Below, piece by piece: positions 16,656-24,448 of a DNA stretch of 64,000 nucleotides. Position 1 is the first letter of the stretch, and each line of letters starts with the position of its first letter. The stretch spans positions 5,118 through 69,117 of the forward strand of contig CAKURL010000003.1 in assembly GCA_934675685.1 (NCBI GenBank), written 5' to 3'. This DNA is from an uncultured Candidatus Melainabacteria bacterium. Lineage in GTDB: Bacteria; Cyanobacteriota; Vampirovibrionia; Gastranaerophilales; Gastranaerophilaceae. The notes under the pieces are model-generated. The model saw only the letters and a list, made by a program, of their open reading frames with translations. It ran no database searches and was not told where the DNA came from. Both the position numbers and the translations under genes were made by a program.

Positions 16656-17813
16656 ATGAAAATTACCAACCTATTTGATAATATATTGGGGCTTTCAAGG
16701 CCGCAAACAAGAACTGTTCCTTTAAGAATGACTGCAACAAACCCAATAGCAAATCAAACAAATTTTTTAGAAGGACCAAAAGAAGATACTTTAGATTTTT
16801 CTATTGATAAAGCAAAAGAAACAGTAAAGCCACAAGCGCTTCAAGAAGAAAAACCCATAGAAGCAATCGCTATAGAAGAGAAAAGGCCAACGACTAAAAT
16901 CACAAGAGATGGCTTTACGGGGTTAAGAGACAAAAGTTGTTTGTTGAGAAAACTTGATGAAAAAATCCAAGAAGCCTATCAAGAAGGCGAAACTTTAACT
17001 GTGGCGATGTTTGATATGGATAATTTTAAATCTATCAATGAGCTTTTAAGCTACGAAACAGGGGATGATTTTATCCAAGAAATCGGCCATTCCGTTCAAA
17101 ATGTCGCAAGGGAAAATAATCTCGGGTCCTATCGTTTTGGGGGCGAAGAATTTGTTATTATCTTAAAAGGAAAATCAAGAACAGAAGCGGAAAAAATATG
17201 CACCGAAGTACAAAGAAGAATAACTTCTAACGAATTAATTTCGCATTATTCTGAAATATATACAGATAAAGCAAAAGGCGTCATTTCTGAATGCATGGAT
17301 ACTCAATGTTATGCTGATCAAGTAAATCGCACAAAAACTAAAATTGAGGTTTTGAAGGAATTAATGAGCAAAGACTCTTCTTTGAGCATGAATGATACAG
17401 TTCAAGAGTCTTTGGCTTCAAGCAAACATGAACTTGCAATATTATACAAGAGCATTTTGAGGACATTGGCAAGAGACGAGAAAAACCAAGCAATTTCAAA
17501 CAAATTATATGCGTATATATATCTTCTTGAAGTCGGAGACGAGGAAGATAGAAGAGGAATAATATATAACGAAGAAGTTAATAATTATATTTCAACTAAA
17601 CTTGAAAAAACGGCACAAATTGCTTATGCAAAGACTTGGCTTAATGATTACAAGAAAAATGGCGGTTTTACTATCACTTGCGGCATAATCGAGATGACTC
17701 CTGAATTTTTGAAAAATGCAAAAGCAAAAGAAGTGATAGATGAAGCAGGCGAAGTCTTGAAAAACGGAAAGCACACGCAAAAGGGCGGAGTTTATTTCAG
17801 ACTTTTAAAATAA
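16656..17813 (+). CDS. GGDEF-domain diguanylate cyclase with a large internal insertion
   Basis: In this 385-residue protein residues 1-80 are low-complexity. The GGDEF domain begins at DGFTGLRDK (85-93), with the metal Asp in FDMDNFKSIN (Asp120) and the signature GGEEF at 162-166. After ~190 a helical, charged insertion of about 140 residues separates this from the domain's final part, FTITCGIIEM (from ~338) to the C-terminus. The usual RxxD I-site upstream of GGEEF is absent (ARENNLGSYR). No membrane or sensor domain is seen, so it is probably a soluble c-di-GMP synthase. A TATAAT at 16521-16526 may be its -10, giving a ~120-nt leader without a recognisable riboswitch. Confidence 0.8.
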   Translation: MKITNLFDNILGLSRPQTRTVPLRMTATNPIANQTNFLEGPKEDTLDFSIDKAKETVKPQALQEEKPIEAIAIEEKRPTTKITRDGFTGLRDKSCLLRKLDEKIQEAYQEGETLTVAMFDMDNFKSINELLSYETGDDFIQEIGHSVQNVARENNLGSYRFGGEEFVIILKGKSRTEAEKICTEVQRRITSNELISHYSEIYTDKAKGVISECMDTQCYADQVNRTKTKIEVLKELMSKDSSLSMNDTVQESLASSKHELAILYKSILRTLARDEKNQAISNKLYAYIYLLEVGDEEDRRGIIYNEEVNNYISTKLEKTAQIAYAKTWLNDYKKNGGFTITCGIIEMTPEFLKNAKAKEVIDEAGEVLKNGKHTQKGGVYFRLLK

Positions 17814-17900
17814 ACCTAACGAAACACTTTTTGTAATTTTAAACTTTATGATAAAATCATATTATCTTGGAGTTTAATTTTGTATGAAGGGTTGCCTTGA

Positions 17901-18464
17901 ATGGATAAAGCGATTGATAATTATTTTTCTTTGTTAAAAGAAACGATAGATAAATTAGATAAGAATTCTATTCAAGAATTTGTTGAAGAATTAAAAGAAG
18001 CAAGAAAAAAAGGCAAAAACATTTTTATTATGGGAAATGGCGGTTCTGCTGCGACGGCGAGCCACTTTGCTTGCGACTTTAATAAAGGTTTAAATAAAGA
18101 AAATAGTGACGCACGTTTTAGAATAATCCCCTTGAGCGACAATTTGACTACAATTCTAGCTTATTCTAATGATTTTCATTACGATGAAGCATTCAAAGAG
18201 CAACTTAAAAATTTCTTAAAAAAAGAAGATATAGTGATAGGGATTTCCGGAAGCGGAAATTCAAAAAGTATTTTAAATGCTATTGAATATGCAAAAAGGC
18301 TTGGTTCAAAGACGATAGGTTTTACAGGCTATGACGGAGGCAAATTGAAAAACATGGTTGATATTTCAATCCATGCTCCGGTTTGTAATATGCAAATAGC
18401 AGAAGATATACACATGTCTATTTTCCACATGCTCTATAATATTTTTGATTTAATGGAAGAATAA
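17901..18464 (+). CDS. gmhA: SIS-domain phosphoheptose isomerase-like protein
   Basis: This 187-residue single SIS domain has phosphosugar-binding GNGGSAATASHFACD (45-59) and ISGSGNSKS (115-123), and a C-terminal AEDIHM. It matches GmhA (sedoheptulose-7-phosphate isomerase, ~190 aa), the first step of ADP-heptose or GDP-heptose synthesis for LPS or S-layer glycans. HldE/GmhB-type partners are not in the window. DiaA-like DnaA-binding SIS proteins are an alternative. A strong terminator follows at once, so the gene is probably monocistronic. Confidence 0.78.
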   Translation: MDKAIDNYFSLLKETIDKLDKNSIQEFVEELKEARKKGKNIFIMGNGGSAATASHFACDFNKGLNKENSDARFRIIPLSDNLTTILAYSNDFHYDEAFKEQLKNFLKKEDIVIGISGSGNSKSILNAIEYAKRLGSKTIGFTGYDGGKLKNMVDISIHAPVCNMQIAEDIHMSIFHMLYNIFDLMEE

Positions 18465-18470
18465 AAAACA

Positions 18471-18502
18471 AAAAGCGAGGTTTAATTTATTCCTCGCTTT
18501 TA
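18471..18502. terminator. Bidirectional intrinsic terminator
   Basis: AAAAGCGAGG (18471-18480) and CCTCGCTTTT (18492-18501) form a stem with A and T flanks, between the convergent gmhA-like gene and the porin gene. It can end transcription in both directions. Confidence 0.88.
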
Positions 18503-18528
18503 ATATGCTAGAAAGTTTAAATAATTTT

Positions 18529-19761
18529 TTATAACAAAAATTGTGTTCCAACGACGATTTTGTGCGAATCGTGTTTTCCGTCGTTTTGGCAATAAATATA
18601 GTTTAGAACAACTCTTAAAGTTTGCCCCAAAATGAAATAATTTAAGCCTGCCGTGTATTCTCTTGAGTTGTTGTGGGCGATTTTTTTGTTGCTATCAAAG
18701 TCGTCATATCTTAAAAGCATTTGTAGCTTTTTAGTTAACATGTAAGTCAAAGTGACGTTGTAGCCCCAGCGTTTTTTGTCTGTGAGCCCGCTTGCCCCGT
18801 TTGAGCCATCTGCCCAAGCAAATTCAGACAAAAGGCCAAATTTTTTGTAGTCATATTTTAAAGCAGCAGATGTCACGGTATAGTCGACGTTATTTCTTCT
18901 TCCGCCTTGGATACCGCCTCCCATTTTGAGGGTTCCATATCTTCCATCTGTGTTTGCTAAAGGTTTAAAATCTGCCCAAGCAATACCTTCGACCCCTGGG
19001 AAAAATTCGCTATACCAAGTGTCTGAGCTATAGCCTTCTAAGTAATAATCCATATATTTATAGCTGCCGTTGATTTTAAGTCCGGTTTTTCTTATGTTTC
19101 CAAAGTTTCTTGCAATTTGTGTTCTTGCGATGAAAGGAACGGTAAAAGCACTTTGAGCGCCTTCATAGCCCACCGTTGGCCTATATGTACCAAATGTGAT
19201 TGTGTGGTGCGGAATTCTTTTTGTTTGCACCCAAGCGTCCAAGACAAACCTATGCCAAAAGTTTTGGTGAATGTCTGGGGTGAGGTTGAACAACAAGTTA
19301 TAGCTTTCTTTTTCGCTTCTGAATTTACCTTTTAGCCCGAGGTTTATTGTATTATAGTCGTAATCAAAATTAGAATTGTTGTCGATTTTTTCTGTCCAAT
19401 TCATCAAGTTGCTTAATTGGATTGTATTTTCTTTGATTGGCCCTCTTTCAAAGTGTTGCGTCAATTGGCCTTTAAACATACCATCTGCGCTATTGATATC
19501 ATAATCTTTTTCGATTATTCCTTGCAAAACAGATTTAAATTTTTTTTCTTCTTCTAAAGTTAAAGTTTTCTCTTCTTTTTGTTGTTCTTCCGGTTCCAAC
19601 AAAACAGGTTGTTCAAAGTTTTCTTCGGCTTTTTGTGTAGTTTTTGTGTCTGCGAGTTTTTGCTCTTCTTTTTGTATTAAGATTTCCCCTTTATCTAGGG
19701 CAAACGCACAAGATAACAGGGAAAAAAGCGCTATAGACAATATTATTGTTGTTTTTTTCAT
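18529..19761 (-). CDS. Outer-membrane beta-barrel porin-like protein
   Basis: The 410-residue protein has a Sec signal peptide (residues 1-~21, ending CAFA), then a Glu/Lys/Gln-rich linker to about residue 75. The remainder has alternating aromatic/polar strands such as YNTINLGLKGKF, HHTITFGTYRP, YKKFGLLSEFAW and LQMLLRYDDF. The pattern is that of OprP/OprO-like (phosphate-selective) porins. The C-terminal residue is Leu rather than the usual Phe. An outer-membrane pore is the best reading; substrate unknown. Both sides carry terminators, so it is monocistronic. Confidence 0.72.
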   Translation of the reverse strand: MKKTTIILSIALFSLLSCAFALDKGEILIQKEEQKLADTKTTQKAEENFEQPVLLEPEEQQKEEKTLTLEEEKKFKSVLQGIIEKDYDINSADGMFKGQLTQHFERGPIKENTIQLSNLMNWTEKIDNNSNFDYDYNTINLGLKGKFRSEKESYNLLFNLTPDIHQNFWHRFVLDAWVQTKRIPHHTITFGTYRPTVGYEGAQSAFTVPFIARTQIARNFGNIRKTGLKINGSYKYMDYYLEGYSSDTWYSEFFPGVEGIAWADFKPLANTDGRYGTLKMGGGIQGGRRNNVDYTVTSAALKYDYKKFGLLSEFAWADGSNGASGLTDKKRWGYNVTLTYMLTKKLQMLLRYDDFDSNKKIAHNNSREYTAGLNYFILGQTLRVVLNYIYCQNDGKHDSHKIVVGTQFLL

Positions 19762-19805
19762 TTTCTTTCAGCTATTATAATCTTTTGTATTCTAAATTCT
19801 AGCAT

Positions 19806-19834
19806 AAAAAAGCGGCGTTATATGCGCCGCTTTA
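19806..19834 (-). terminator. Intrinsic terminator of the FNT channel gene
   Basis: AAAGCGGCG/CGCCGCTTT arms (19809-19817 and 19825-19833) enclose a 7-nt loop. On the minus strand the stem is followed by a T run, just after the FNT gene stop. Confidence 0.88.
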
Positions 19835-19844
19835 ATAAAAATTA

Positions 19845-20711
19845 TTAATCTTGGTTTTCTTGTTTGTGGTCGTCTTTTAAGTATGCAATCCAGAAAAGCA
19901 ATACTACGAAAACCAATGCCCCGATTATATTACCAACTGTAACAGGGAATAGGTTGTTTACAAAGAATGTTTTCCAAGTCAATGTTGCAAGTTGTGGGTC
20001 TGTTAAACCAGAAGCAGCAACAACCGATGGGACGTTTTTCATTAAAATTCCAGATGGAATAAAGAACATGTTTGCAACACTGTGTTCATATCCTGAAGCA
20101 ACGAATGTCATGATTGGGAAGAAGATAGCGAAAATTTTACCGATAACTCTTTTTGAACTTGTAGCCATCCAAACAGCCAAACAAACCAACCAGTTACACA
20201 AAATGCCTCTGCACAAAGCTTCAACAAAAGAAAGATTAACTTTCATGTGAGCGTTGATGATAGTAGTTGCGCCTAATAAATCGTGGTCGTTGTGGCAAAC
20301 AGCGCCAAAGAAAACTAATAAAGCCAATAAAATTGAGCCTACGAAGTTTCCAACATAAACGATTGACCAGCTTCTTAATAATTTAGCCCAGCTGATTTTC
20401 TTTTCGATAACAGAAAACATCATCATAACGTTGCCTGTGAACAATTCTGCTCCGGTTAAAACAACCATCATCAAGCCTGCTGCGAAAACCATAGCTCCCA
20501 TTAATTTAGAAGCACCCCAACCAAGGATTTCAGCTTCGCCAGTAGAAACAGTCAAGCTAACTTGCGCCCCATAAGCGATGAAAGCGCCGGCTGCGATTGC
20601 TAAAACAAACATTTTAGATTTGCGATATGCCGCTTTTGTTGGCATTACTTTTTCACTAAAGCCATGTGCGACTTCGTTTGGTGCCAAACAGTCTTTGTTG
20701 TCATTTGACAT
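19845..20711 (-). CDS. Formate/nitrite transporter (FNT) family channel
   Basis: This 288-residue inner-membrane protein has six hydrophobic segments and FNT motifs: GAELFTGNVMM (TM2 region), CNWLVCLAVWMA and the ASGYEHSVANMFFIP segment with the central His. FNT channels are pentamers that move formate, nitrite or hydrosulfide; FocA-like formate export would suit a fermentative anaerobe. AGGAG lies at the proper distance before the ATG. No pflB, nitrite reductase or asr genes lie next to it, so the anion is undetermined. Confidence 0.9.
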   Translation of the reverse strand: MSNDNKDCLAPNEVAHGFSEKVMPTKAAYRKSKMFVLAIAAGAFIAYGAQVSLTVSTGEAEILGWGASKLMGAMVFAAGLMMVVLTGAELFTGNVMMMFSVIEKKISWAKLLRSWSIVYVGNFVGSILLALLVFFGAVCHNDHDLLGATTIINAHMKVNLSFVEALCRGILCNWLVCLAVWMATSSKRVIGKIFAIFFPIMTFVASGYEHSVANMFFIPSGILMKNVPSVVAASGLTDPQLATLTWKTFFVNNLFPVTVGNIIGALVFVVLLFWIAYLKDDHKQENQD

Positions 20712-21004
20712 AATAAATTACTCCTTTTTAATTAATTATCATTAATGCTTTTTTCTGAAATTATGTTCAGACGAAAAAAATTGTATTCCTTTAACGTAGA
20801 ATTTCAATAGGGTTTGAGTAAATTTTAAAATTATTTTTTTATATTTTAAGTTTTTTAATTATTTATCGCAGTTTTAGTAAAAATTTATTCATATTTTTTA
20901 ATTTTTCCTTGATTTTTTGTTCTATTTTAAATAAAATTATGTAGAATAATTGCCTAAAGTGGCTTATGTGTGCCACAAGGGCTCAGACAAAAAAGGAGAA
21001 CAAA
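20712..21004. other. AT-rich divergent intergenic region (FNT / rpmI leader)
   Basis: The 293-bp gap lies between the divergent FNT and rpmI genes. It is very AT-rich, with an imperfect hairpin around TCTGAA/TTCAGA (~20754-20771). On the plus side TAGAAT near 20942 is a possible -10, followed by a small GTGGC/GCCAC hairpin (20959-20976) inside the rpmI leader and then the AAAGGAG ribosome site. The hairpin could be part of an L20-type autoregulatory leader, but it is too small to claim one. No gene is visible. Confidence 0.4.
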
Positions 21005-21217
21005 ATGCCTAAAATGAAAACACACCGTTCTGCAGCAAAACGCTACAAATTAACTGCTACAGGAAAAGTTTTACGTCAAAAAGCTGGTAAAGGACACTTG
21101 CTTGCTCACAAATCTCCCGCTAGAAAAGGAAGATTGTCAGGCACAGTTGAAGTGTTTGAAGGAAACTTAGCAATGATTGCTAAAGAATTACCATACAAAA
21201 AGAAATTTACCAGATAG
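21005..21217 (+). CDS. rpmI: 50S ribosomal protein L35
   Basis: From ATG 21005, preceded by AAAGGAGAACAAA, the 70-residue protein reads MPKMKTHRSAAKRYKLT and matches L35 throughout (basic, KGHLLAHKSPARKGRL). An in-frame ATG at 20966 would add 13 residues not found in L35 and lies before the ribosome site. It is followed 15 bp later by rplT. infC, its usual upstream neighbour, is instead at 38.9 kb. Confidence 0.95.
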   Translation: MPKMKTHRSAAKRYKLTATGKVLRQKAGKGHLLAHKSPARKGRLSGTVEVFEGNLAMIAKELPYKKKFTR

Positions 21218-21232
21218 GAAGGACATAAAACA

Positions 21233-21583
21233 ATGAGAGTTAAACGTGGCAACGTATTAAGAAAAAGACATAAAAAGATTTTAAAACTTGCAAAAGGTTT
21301 CCTTGGCGCAAGATCTAGAATCTTTAAAGTAGCAAACATTGCTGTAATGAAAAAATTGAAATACCAATACAGAGACAGACGCGTTCTTAAAAGAAACATG
21401 CGTTCTCTTTGGATTGTTAGAATCAATGCAGCAGTTCGCGAATTAGGCTTGAGCTATTCTAAATTTATGAATATGTTGAAAAAAGCTGATATTCAAGTTA
21501 ACAGAAAAATGTTGGCTGACTTAGCAGTTAATGAACCTGAAGCTTTTAAAGTTTTAGTTGAAACTGCACAAGCTGCAAAATAG
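21233..21583 (+). CDS. rplT: 50S ribosomal protein L20
   Basis: This 116-residue basic protein is a standard L20: [20 protein letters not shown], then [31 protein letters not shown], and a C-terminal [15 protein letters not shown]. It binds 23S rRNA early in assembly and often represses its own operon. AGGAAGG precedes the ATG. It is co-transcribed with rpmI, and the downstream tRNA-Leu gene may be part of the same transcript. Confidence 0.96.
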   Translation: MRVKRGNVLRKRHKKILKLAKGFLGARSRIFKVANIAVMKKLKYQYRDRRVLKRNMRSLWIVRINAAVRELGLSYSKFMNMLKKADIQVNRKMLADLAVNEPEAFKVLVETAQAAK

Positions 21584-21627
21584 TCTTTAATGGCGTAAGG
21601 TTTTCTTTGCGCCATTTTTAAATTTGT

Positions 21628-21708
21628 GTCGATGTGGCGGAATGGTAGACGTGCATGCTTGAGGTGCATGTGGAGAGATCCGTGGGGGTTCAAGTCCCCC
21701 CATCGACA
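21628..21708 (+). tRNA. trnL-GAG: tRNA-Leu (anticodon GAG)
   Basis: The acceptor stem GTCGATG/CATCGAC pairs perfectly. The anticodon stem CATGC/GCATG encloses loop TTGAGGT (anticodon GAG). There is a class II variable arm, and the T arm is GGGGG-TTCAAGT-CCCCC. The discriminator base is A and CCA is not encoded. The 3' part of the gene is repeated 191 bp downstream. Confidence 0.95.
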
Positions 21709-21927
21709 TTTTTTATTGGAAAATATTTGTTTTTTTAAGTGGGGATGAAGAACCCCCCTATTCGCGCTGTTGCGCGAAACAGCGGGGTTTAAGCGCGAGC
21801 GAGCCAAGTGTTGTTTTAGCGCAAGCATGGAATTTATAAGACGAAGCGCTCAAAACAACACGTTTAACGCGAGCGAGCAAGACAGTCCCCCCATCGACAT
21901 TTTTTATTGGAAAATATTTGTTTTTTT
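21693..21927. repeat. 44-bp perfect direct repeat of the tRNA-Leu 3' end flanking a palindromic insert
   Basis: Bases 21693-21736 (T-arm 3' half, acceptor stem and downstream T-rich flank of tRNA-Leu) recur exactly at 21884-21927. The 147 bp between them carry a stem with arms at 21808-21822 and 21846-21861 (GTGTTGTTTTAGCGC and its complement with a one-base bulge). Flanking that stem are two near-identical direct copies of a TTTAAGCGCGAGCGAGC-like sequence (21788-21809, 21863-21881). The arrangement resembles an att-type duplication or a small palindromic (MITE-like) element at a tRNA 3' end. No integrase gene is present. Confidence 0.8.
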
Positions 21928-21937
21928 GTAGAATAGC

Positions 21938-24448
21938 TTAAAAGCGGAAATCCTCGCTAAATAAATCTTTTTCGAGCTTGGTTTTTGGATAATTTTCTTT
22001 TAAATACCCCTTGATTTTTTGATAAATCGCTTTATGGTTATTTTTAATTGAACAAATAACAATATCCGGGTTTAAATTTTCTAATTTTTCAATTGGTAAA
22101 ATCTCATATTTTCCAAAAAATTTCTTTGAAGGATTTTTGTCTACTATAGCTAAAATATTGTCGTCTTTGATTTTATATTTTTCAATGAATTCTTTTAAAA
22201 ACAAGCTTGCGCCCCAAAAGACAATTTTAGAAGAAGAATTTTCTTTAAGCGCTGCATTGAATTTTTTAAATAATTTATATTGTTTAAGCTTTTTTAAAAG
22301 CTTTTTGAATGGGTTTTTCTTAAAGCATATTAATAAAAATTGGAAATATTTTTCTCTTAAAAATTTCCTCAATGAATATTTTTCTTTAATTTCAAATGCG
22401 TTTTTTAGCCACAATTTCGCTTTTTCTTTTTCGTTTTCAGTTTTTGTGAGGAAGTTTTTGTAATCTATATTTTGAAATAAATTTTTAGAATTTTTTATTT
22501 CTTCATAATTTTCAAAAAAGATAAAATCAACATTGAATTTTTCTGCTAAATTTTTAAAGCGGCTTTCGCCTCTTTTCTTGTTTAAAAGGCAAATAATTTT
22601 TTTGTTGAAAATTAAAGCAAAACAGGTGCCATGGAAAGAATCGGTTACAAAATATTTTGAATTTTTAATGGCAGAAAGAAAATATTCTGGAGAATGGTTC
22701 GAATTTGCCAAATTTTCTATTTCTAAACCATATTTATTTTTCAAAAAATCAAGTATTTTTTGCGTCTCTTCGCTTTCGTCTAAAATATAGCTTACGATTT
22801 TGCCTTGCGTTTTTGCTTTCCCCCCTGCTAAATTTTCCCAAAAAGAGAAATCAAGTAAGAAAACAGGGTCCAAGATATCTTCTGCTTTTGCGCCAAAATT
22901 TTTACATATTTTTGTGCCAGAGCTTTCTCTTGTAGAGATTGCGCTAAATCTTTTTAAGGAATTTTTGAAAAGATGTTTTATAAAGAAATTTGCTTCGTCA
23001 AATTTATCTTTTCCAAAGCTTGCGCTAAAAGCGATTTTTCTTTTTTTAAGGTCACAAAAAGAAAGAGTGTAAGCTAAAAATAGTCCGTCTTTTTTGGTTA
23101 GCATATATCTAAAGACTTGGTCTGTTCCGACTACAAAATTATTTGTGCAATTGTTTAATTCTTTTAGTTGCTTGAAATTGCTTATTTTGTGGGTCAATTT
23201 TAAATTGTTTTGCACAAAATTTGAGCAAAAATTGGAAAATTGGTTTTTAGGGTCGTAATTTAAAATATTAAAATCATAACCTTCTGTTAAAAAGAATTTT
23301 TGAATGGCAAATGCGGACAAAAGCGCGCCATAGTTGTTTTTAGCCCACCAGAAATTCAAGATAATTCCATCATATTTTCTCTCAAGCGAAGTTTCTAGGT
23401 TTTCTAAGATTGGCTTTTTATTTAATTCTTCGAAAAATTTTTCTCTGTTTGGGTGCTTTGTGATTGGTTTACAAACATTATTAAAAACCGCGTCAATTAT
23501 TATTCTCTTTTTAAAAATCAGAGGTTCGATTTTTTGAAATAATTCTTTTCCTTTTTTAGAATTCGCGATGACCAAAGAAACTCCGTTATTGTTGTTTGTG
23601 TATTCAGGTGCAATTTTTTCAATGCCCCAAAAGTCCCCCAAGGTCACGTCGCCTGTCCTTTTTAAGGTTCTATATTTGCAATCATAACAAGAGTCATTTA
23701 AAGTCAGATTTTCCATAAATGCTCTATAATATAAATTTTCTTTGTAGACTTTAGATATTTTTGAATTGTCTTTAAATTCTATTAATAATCTTGGTATTGA
23801 GCTATATTTTTTATCTCTAAAATTTGCTGAAATTATTTTTCTTCCTTTGGAAACCTCTTTCAAATATTTTTCCCAAACTAAAGAAGAAGGTACGCCATGG
23901 CACAATAAATCAACCAAGTATAAATTGCTATATTCTTTTCCAAGATATGCTTTGAGCCCTGCGATTTGGCAAGGAGTGCCGCAAAACAACACTTTTTTGT
24001 TTTCTTCAAGCTTTTCTTTTGCTTCTTTAAAAGAATTTTTAATGTTGCTTTGAAGATATTTTGAAAAGCGCAATTTATATAAATCTTTTTTGTTATCAAC
24101 AAAAATATGCTCAACTTTTTTAAAGCTTTCGTCAAAAGAAGCGCCAAAAACTATGCCACCTTCTTCTAAGATATAATTCGCTAAAAGCGCAAATATTCCT
24201 CCGGAAGAGCTCTTTTTATATTCACCTTCTTTTGAATATGCTGCAAAGCAAAATTTTTCGACGTCGTTTCTTAAATCTATATTGCTTTCTTTGGGGCAAA
24301 TTCTTTTACATTTGCCGCAATTTTTGCATTTTTCAAGATTAATTTTAGGTTCATAAAACCCTTTTTTATTTTGAATTATCTCGATTGCGCCAAAAGGGCA
24401 AGAAGAAAAGCAAGCCAAGCAACCGGAGCATTTATCAGTTATTTGCAT
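21938..24448 (-). CDS. Ferredoxin/FrhB-type protein fused to polysaccharide pyruvyl transferase-like domain and C-terminal Rossmann-like module
   Basis: From ATG 24448 the protein has 836 residues; an in-frame GTG at 24463 is an alternative. Residues 1-52 hold two 4Fe-4S motifs (C7, C10, C13, C17; C41, C44, C47, C51). Residues ~70-340 match the FrhB/F420-hydrogenase beta-subunit-like domain (FCGTPCQIAGLKAYLG, LLCHGVPSS, VTLGDFWGI). Residues ~360-640 match the polysaccharide pyruvyl transferase family (NNYGALLSAFAIQKFF, VVGTDQVFRYML, VTDSFHGTCFALIF). The last ~95 residues hold a KIVFWGAS nucleotide-binding-like module also seen in the GT2 protein at 27951. The start lies inside the 3' end of the dehydrogenase gene, so it is the last gene of the phosphonate operon. 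Confidence 0.82.
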   Translation of the reverse strand: MQITDKCSGCLACFSSCPFGAIEIIQNKKGFYEPKINLEKCKNCGKCKRICPKESNIDLRNDVEKFCFAAYSKEGEYKKSSSGGIFALLANYILEEGGIVFGASFDESFKKVEHIFVDNKKDLYKLRFSKYLQSNIKNSFKEAKEKLEENKKVLFCGTPCQIAGLKAYLGKEYSNLYLVDLLCHGVPSSLVWEKYLKEVSKGRKIISANFRDKKYSSIPRLLIEFKDNSKISKVYKENLYYRAFMENLTLNDSCYDCKYRTLKRTGDVTLGDFWGIEKIAPEYTNNNNGVSLVIANSKKGKELFQKIEPLIFKKRIIIDAVFNNVCKPITKHPNREKFFEELNKKPILENLETSLERKYDGIILNFWWAKNNYGALLSAFAIQKFFLTEGYDFNILNYDPKNQFSNFCSNFVQNNLKLTHKISNFKQLKELNNCTNNFVVGTDQVFRYMLTKKDGLFLAYTLSFCDLKKRKIAFSASFGKDKFDEANFFIKHLFKNSLKRFSAISTRESSGTKICKNFGAKAEDILDPVFLLDFSFWENLAGGKAKTQGKIVSYILDESEETQKILDFLKNKYGLEIENLANSNHSPEYFLSAIKNSKYFVTDSFHGTCFALIFNKKIICLLNKKRGESRFKNLAEKFNVDFIFFENYEEIKNSKNLFQNIDYKNFLTKTENEKEKAKLWLKNAFEIKEKYSLRKFLREKYFQFLLICFKKNPFKKLLKKLKQYKLFKKFNAALKENSSSKIVFWGASLFLKEFIEKYKIKDDNILAIVDKNPSKKFFGKYEILPIEKLENLNPDIVICSIKNNHKAIYQKIKGYLKENYPKTKLEKDLFSEDFRF

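Noticed and set aside
20966..21004. In-frame upstream extension of L35
   Set aside because: L35 starts MPKMKTHRSA, and the ribosome site lies between the two ATGs.
21628..24448. Genomic island integrated at tRNA-Leu
   Set aside because: The second 3'-end copy is only 191 bp away, no integrase or phage gene follows, and the downstream genes belong to a coherent metabolic operon.
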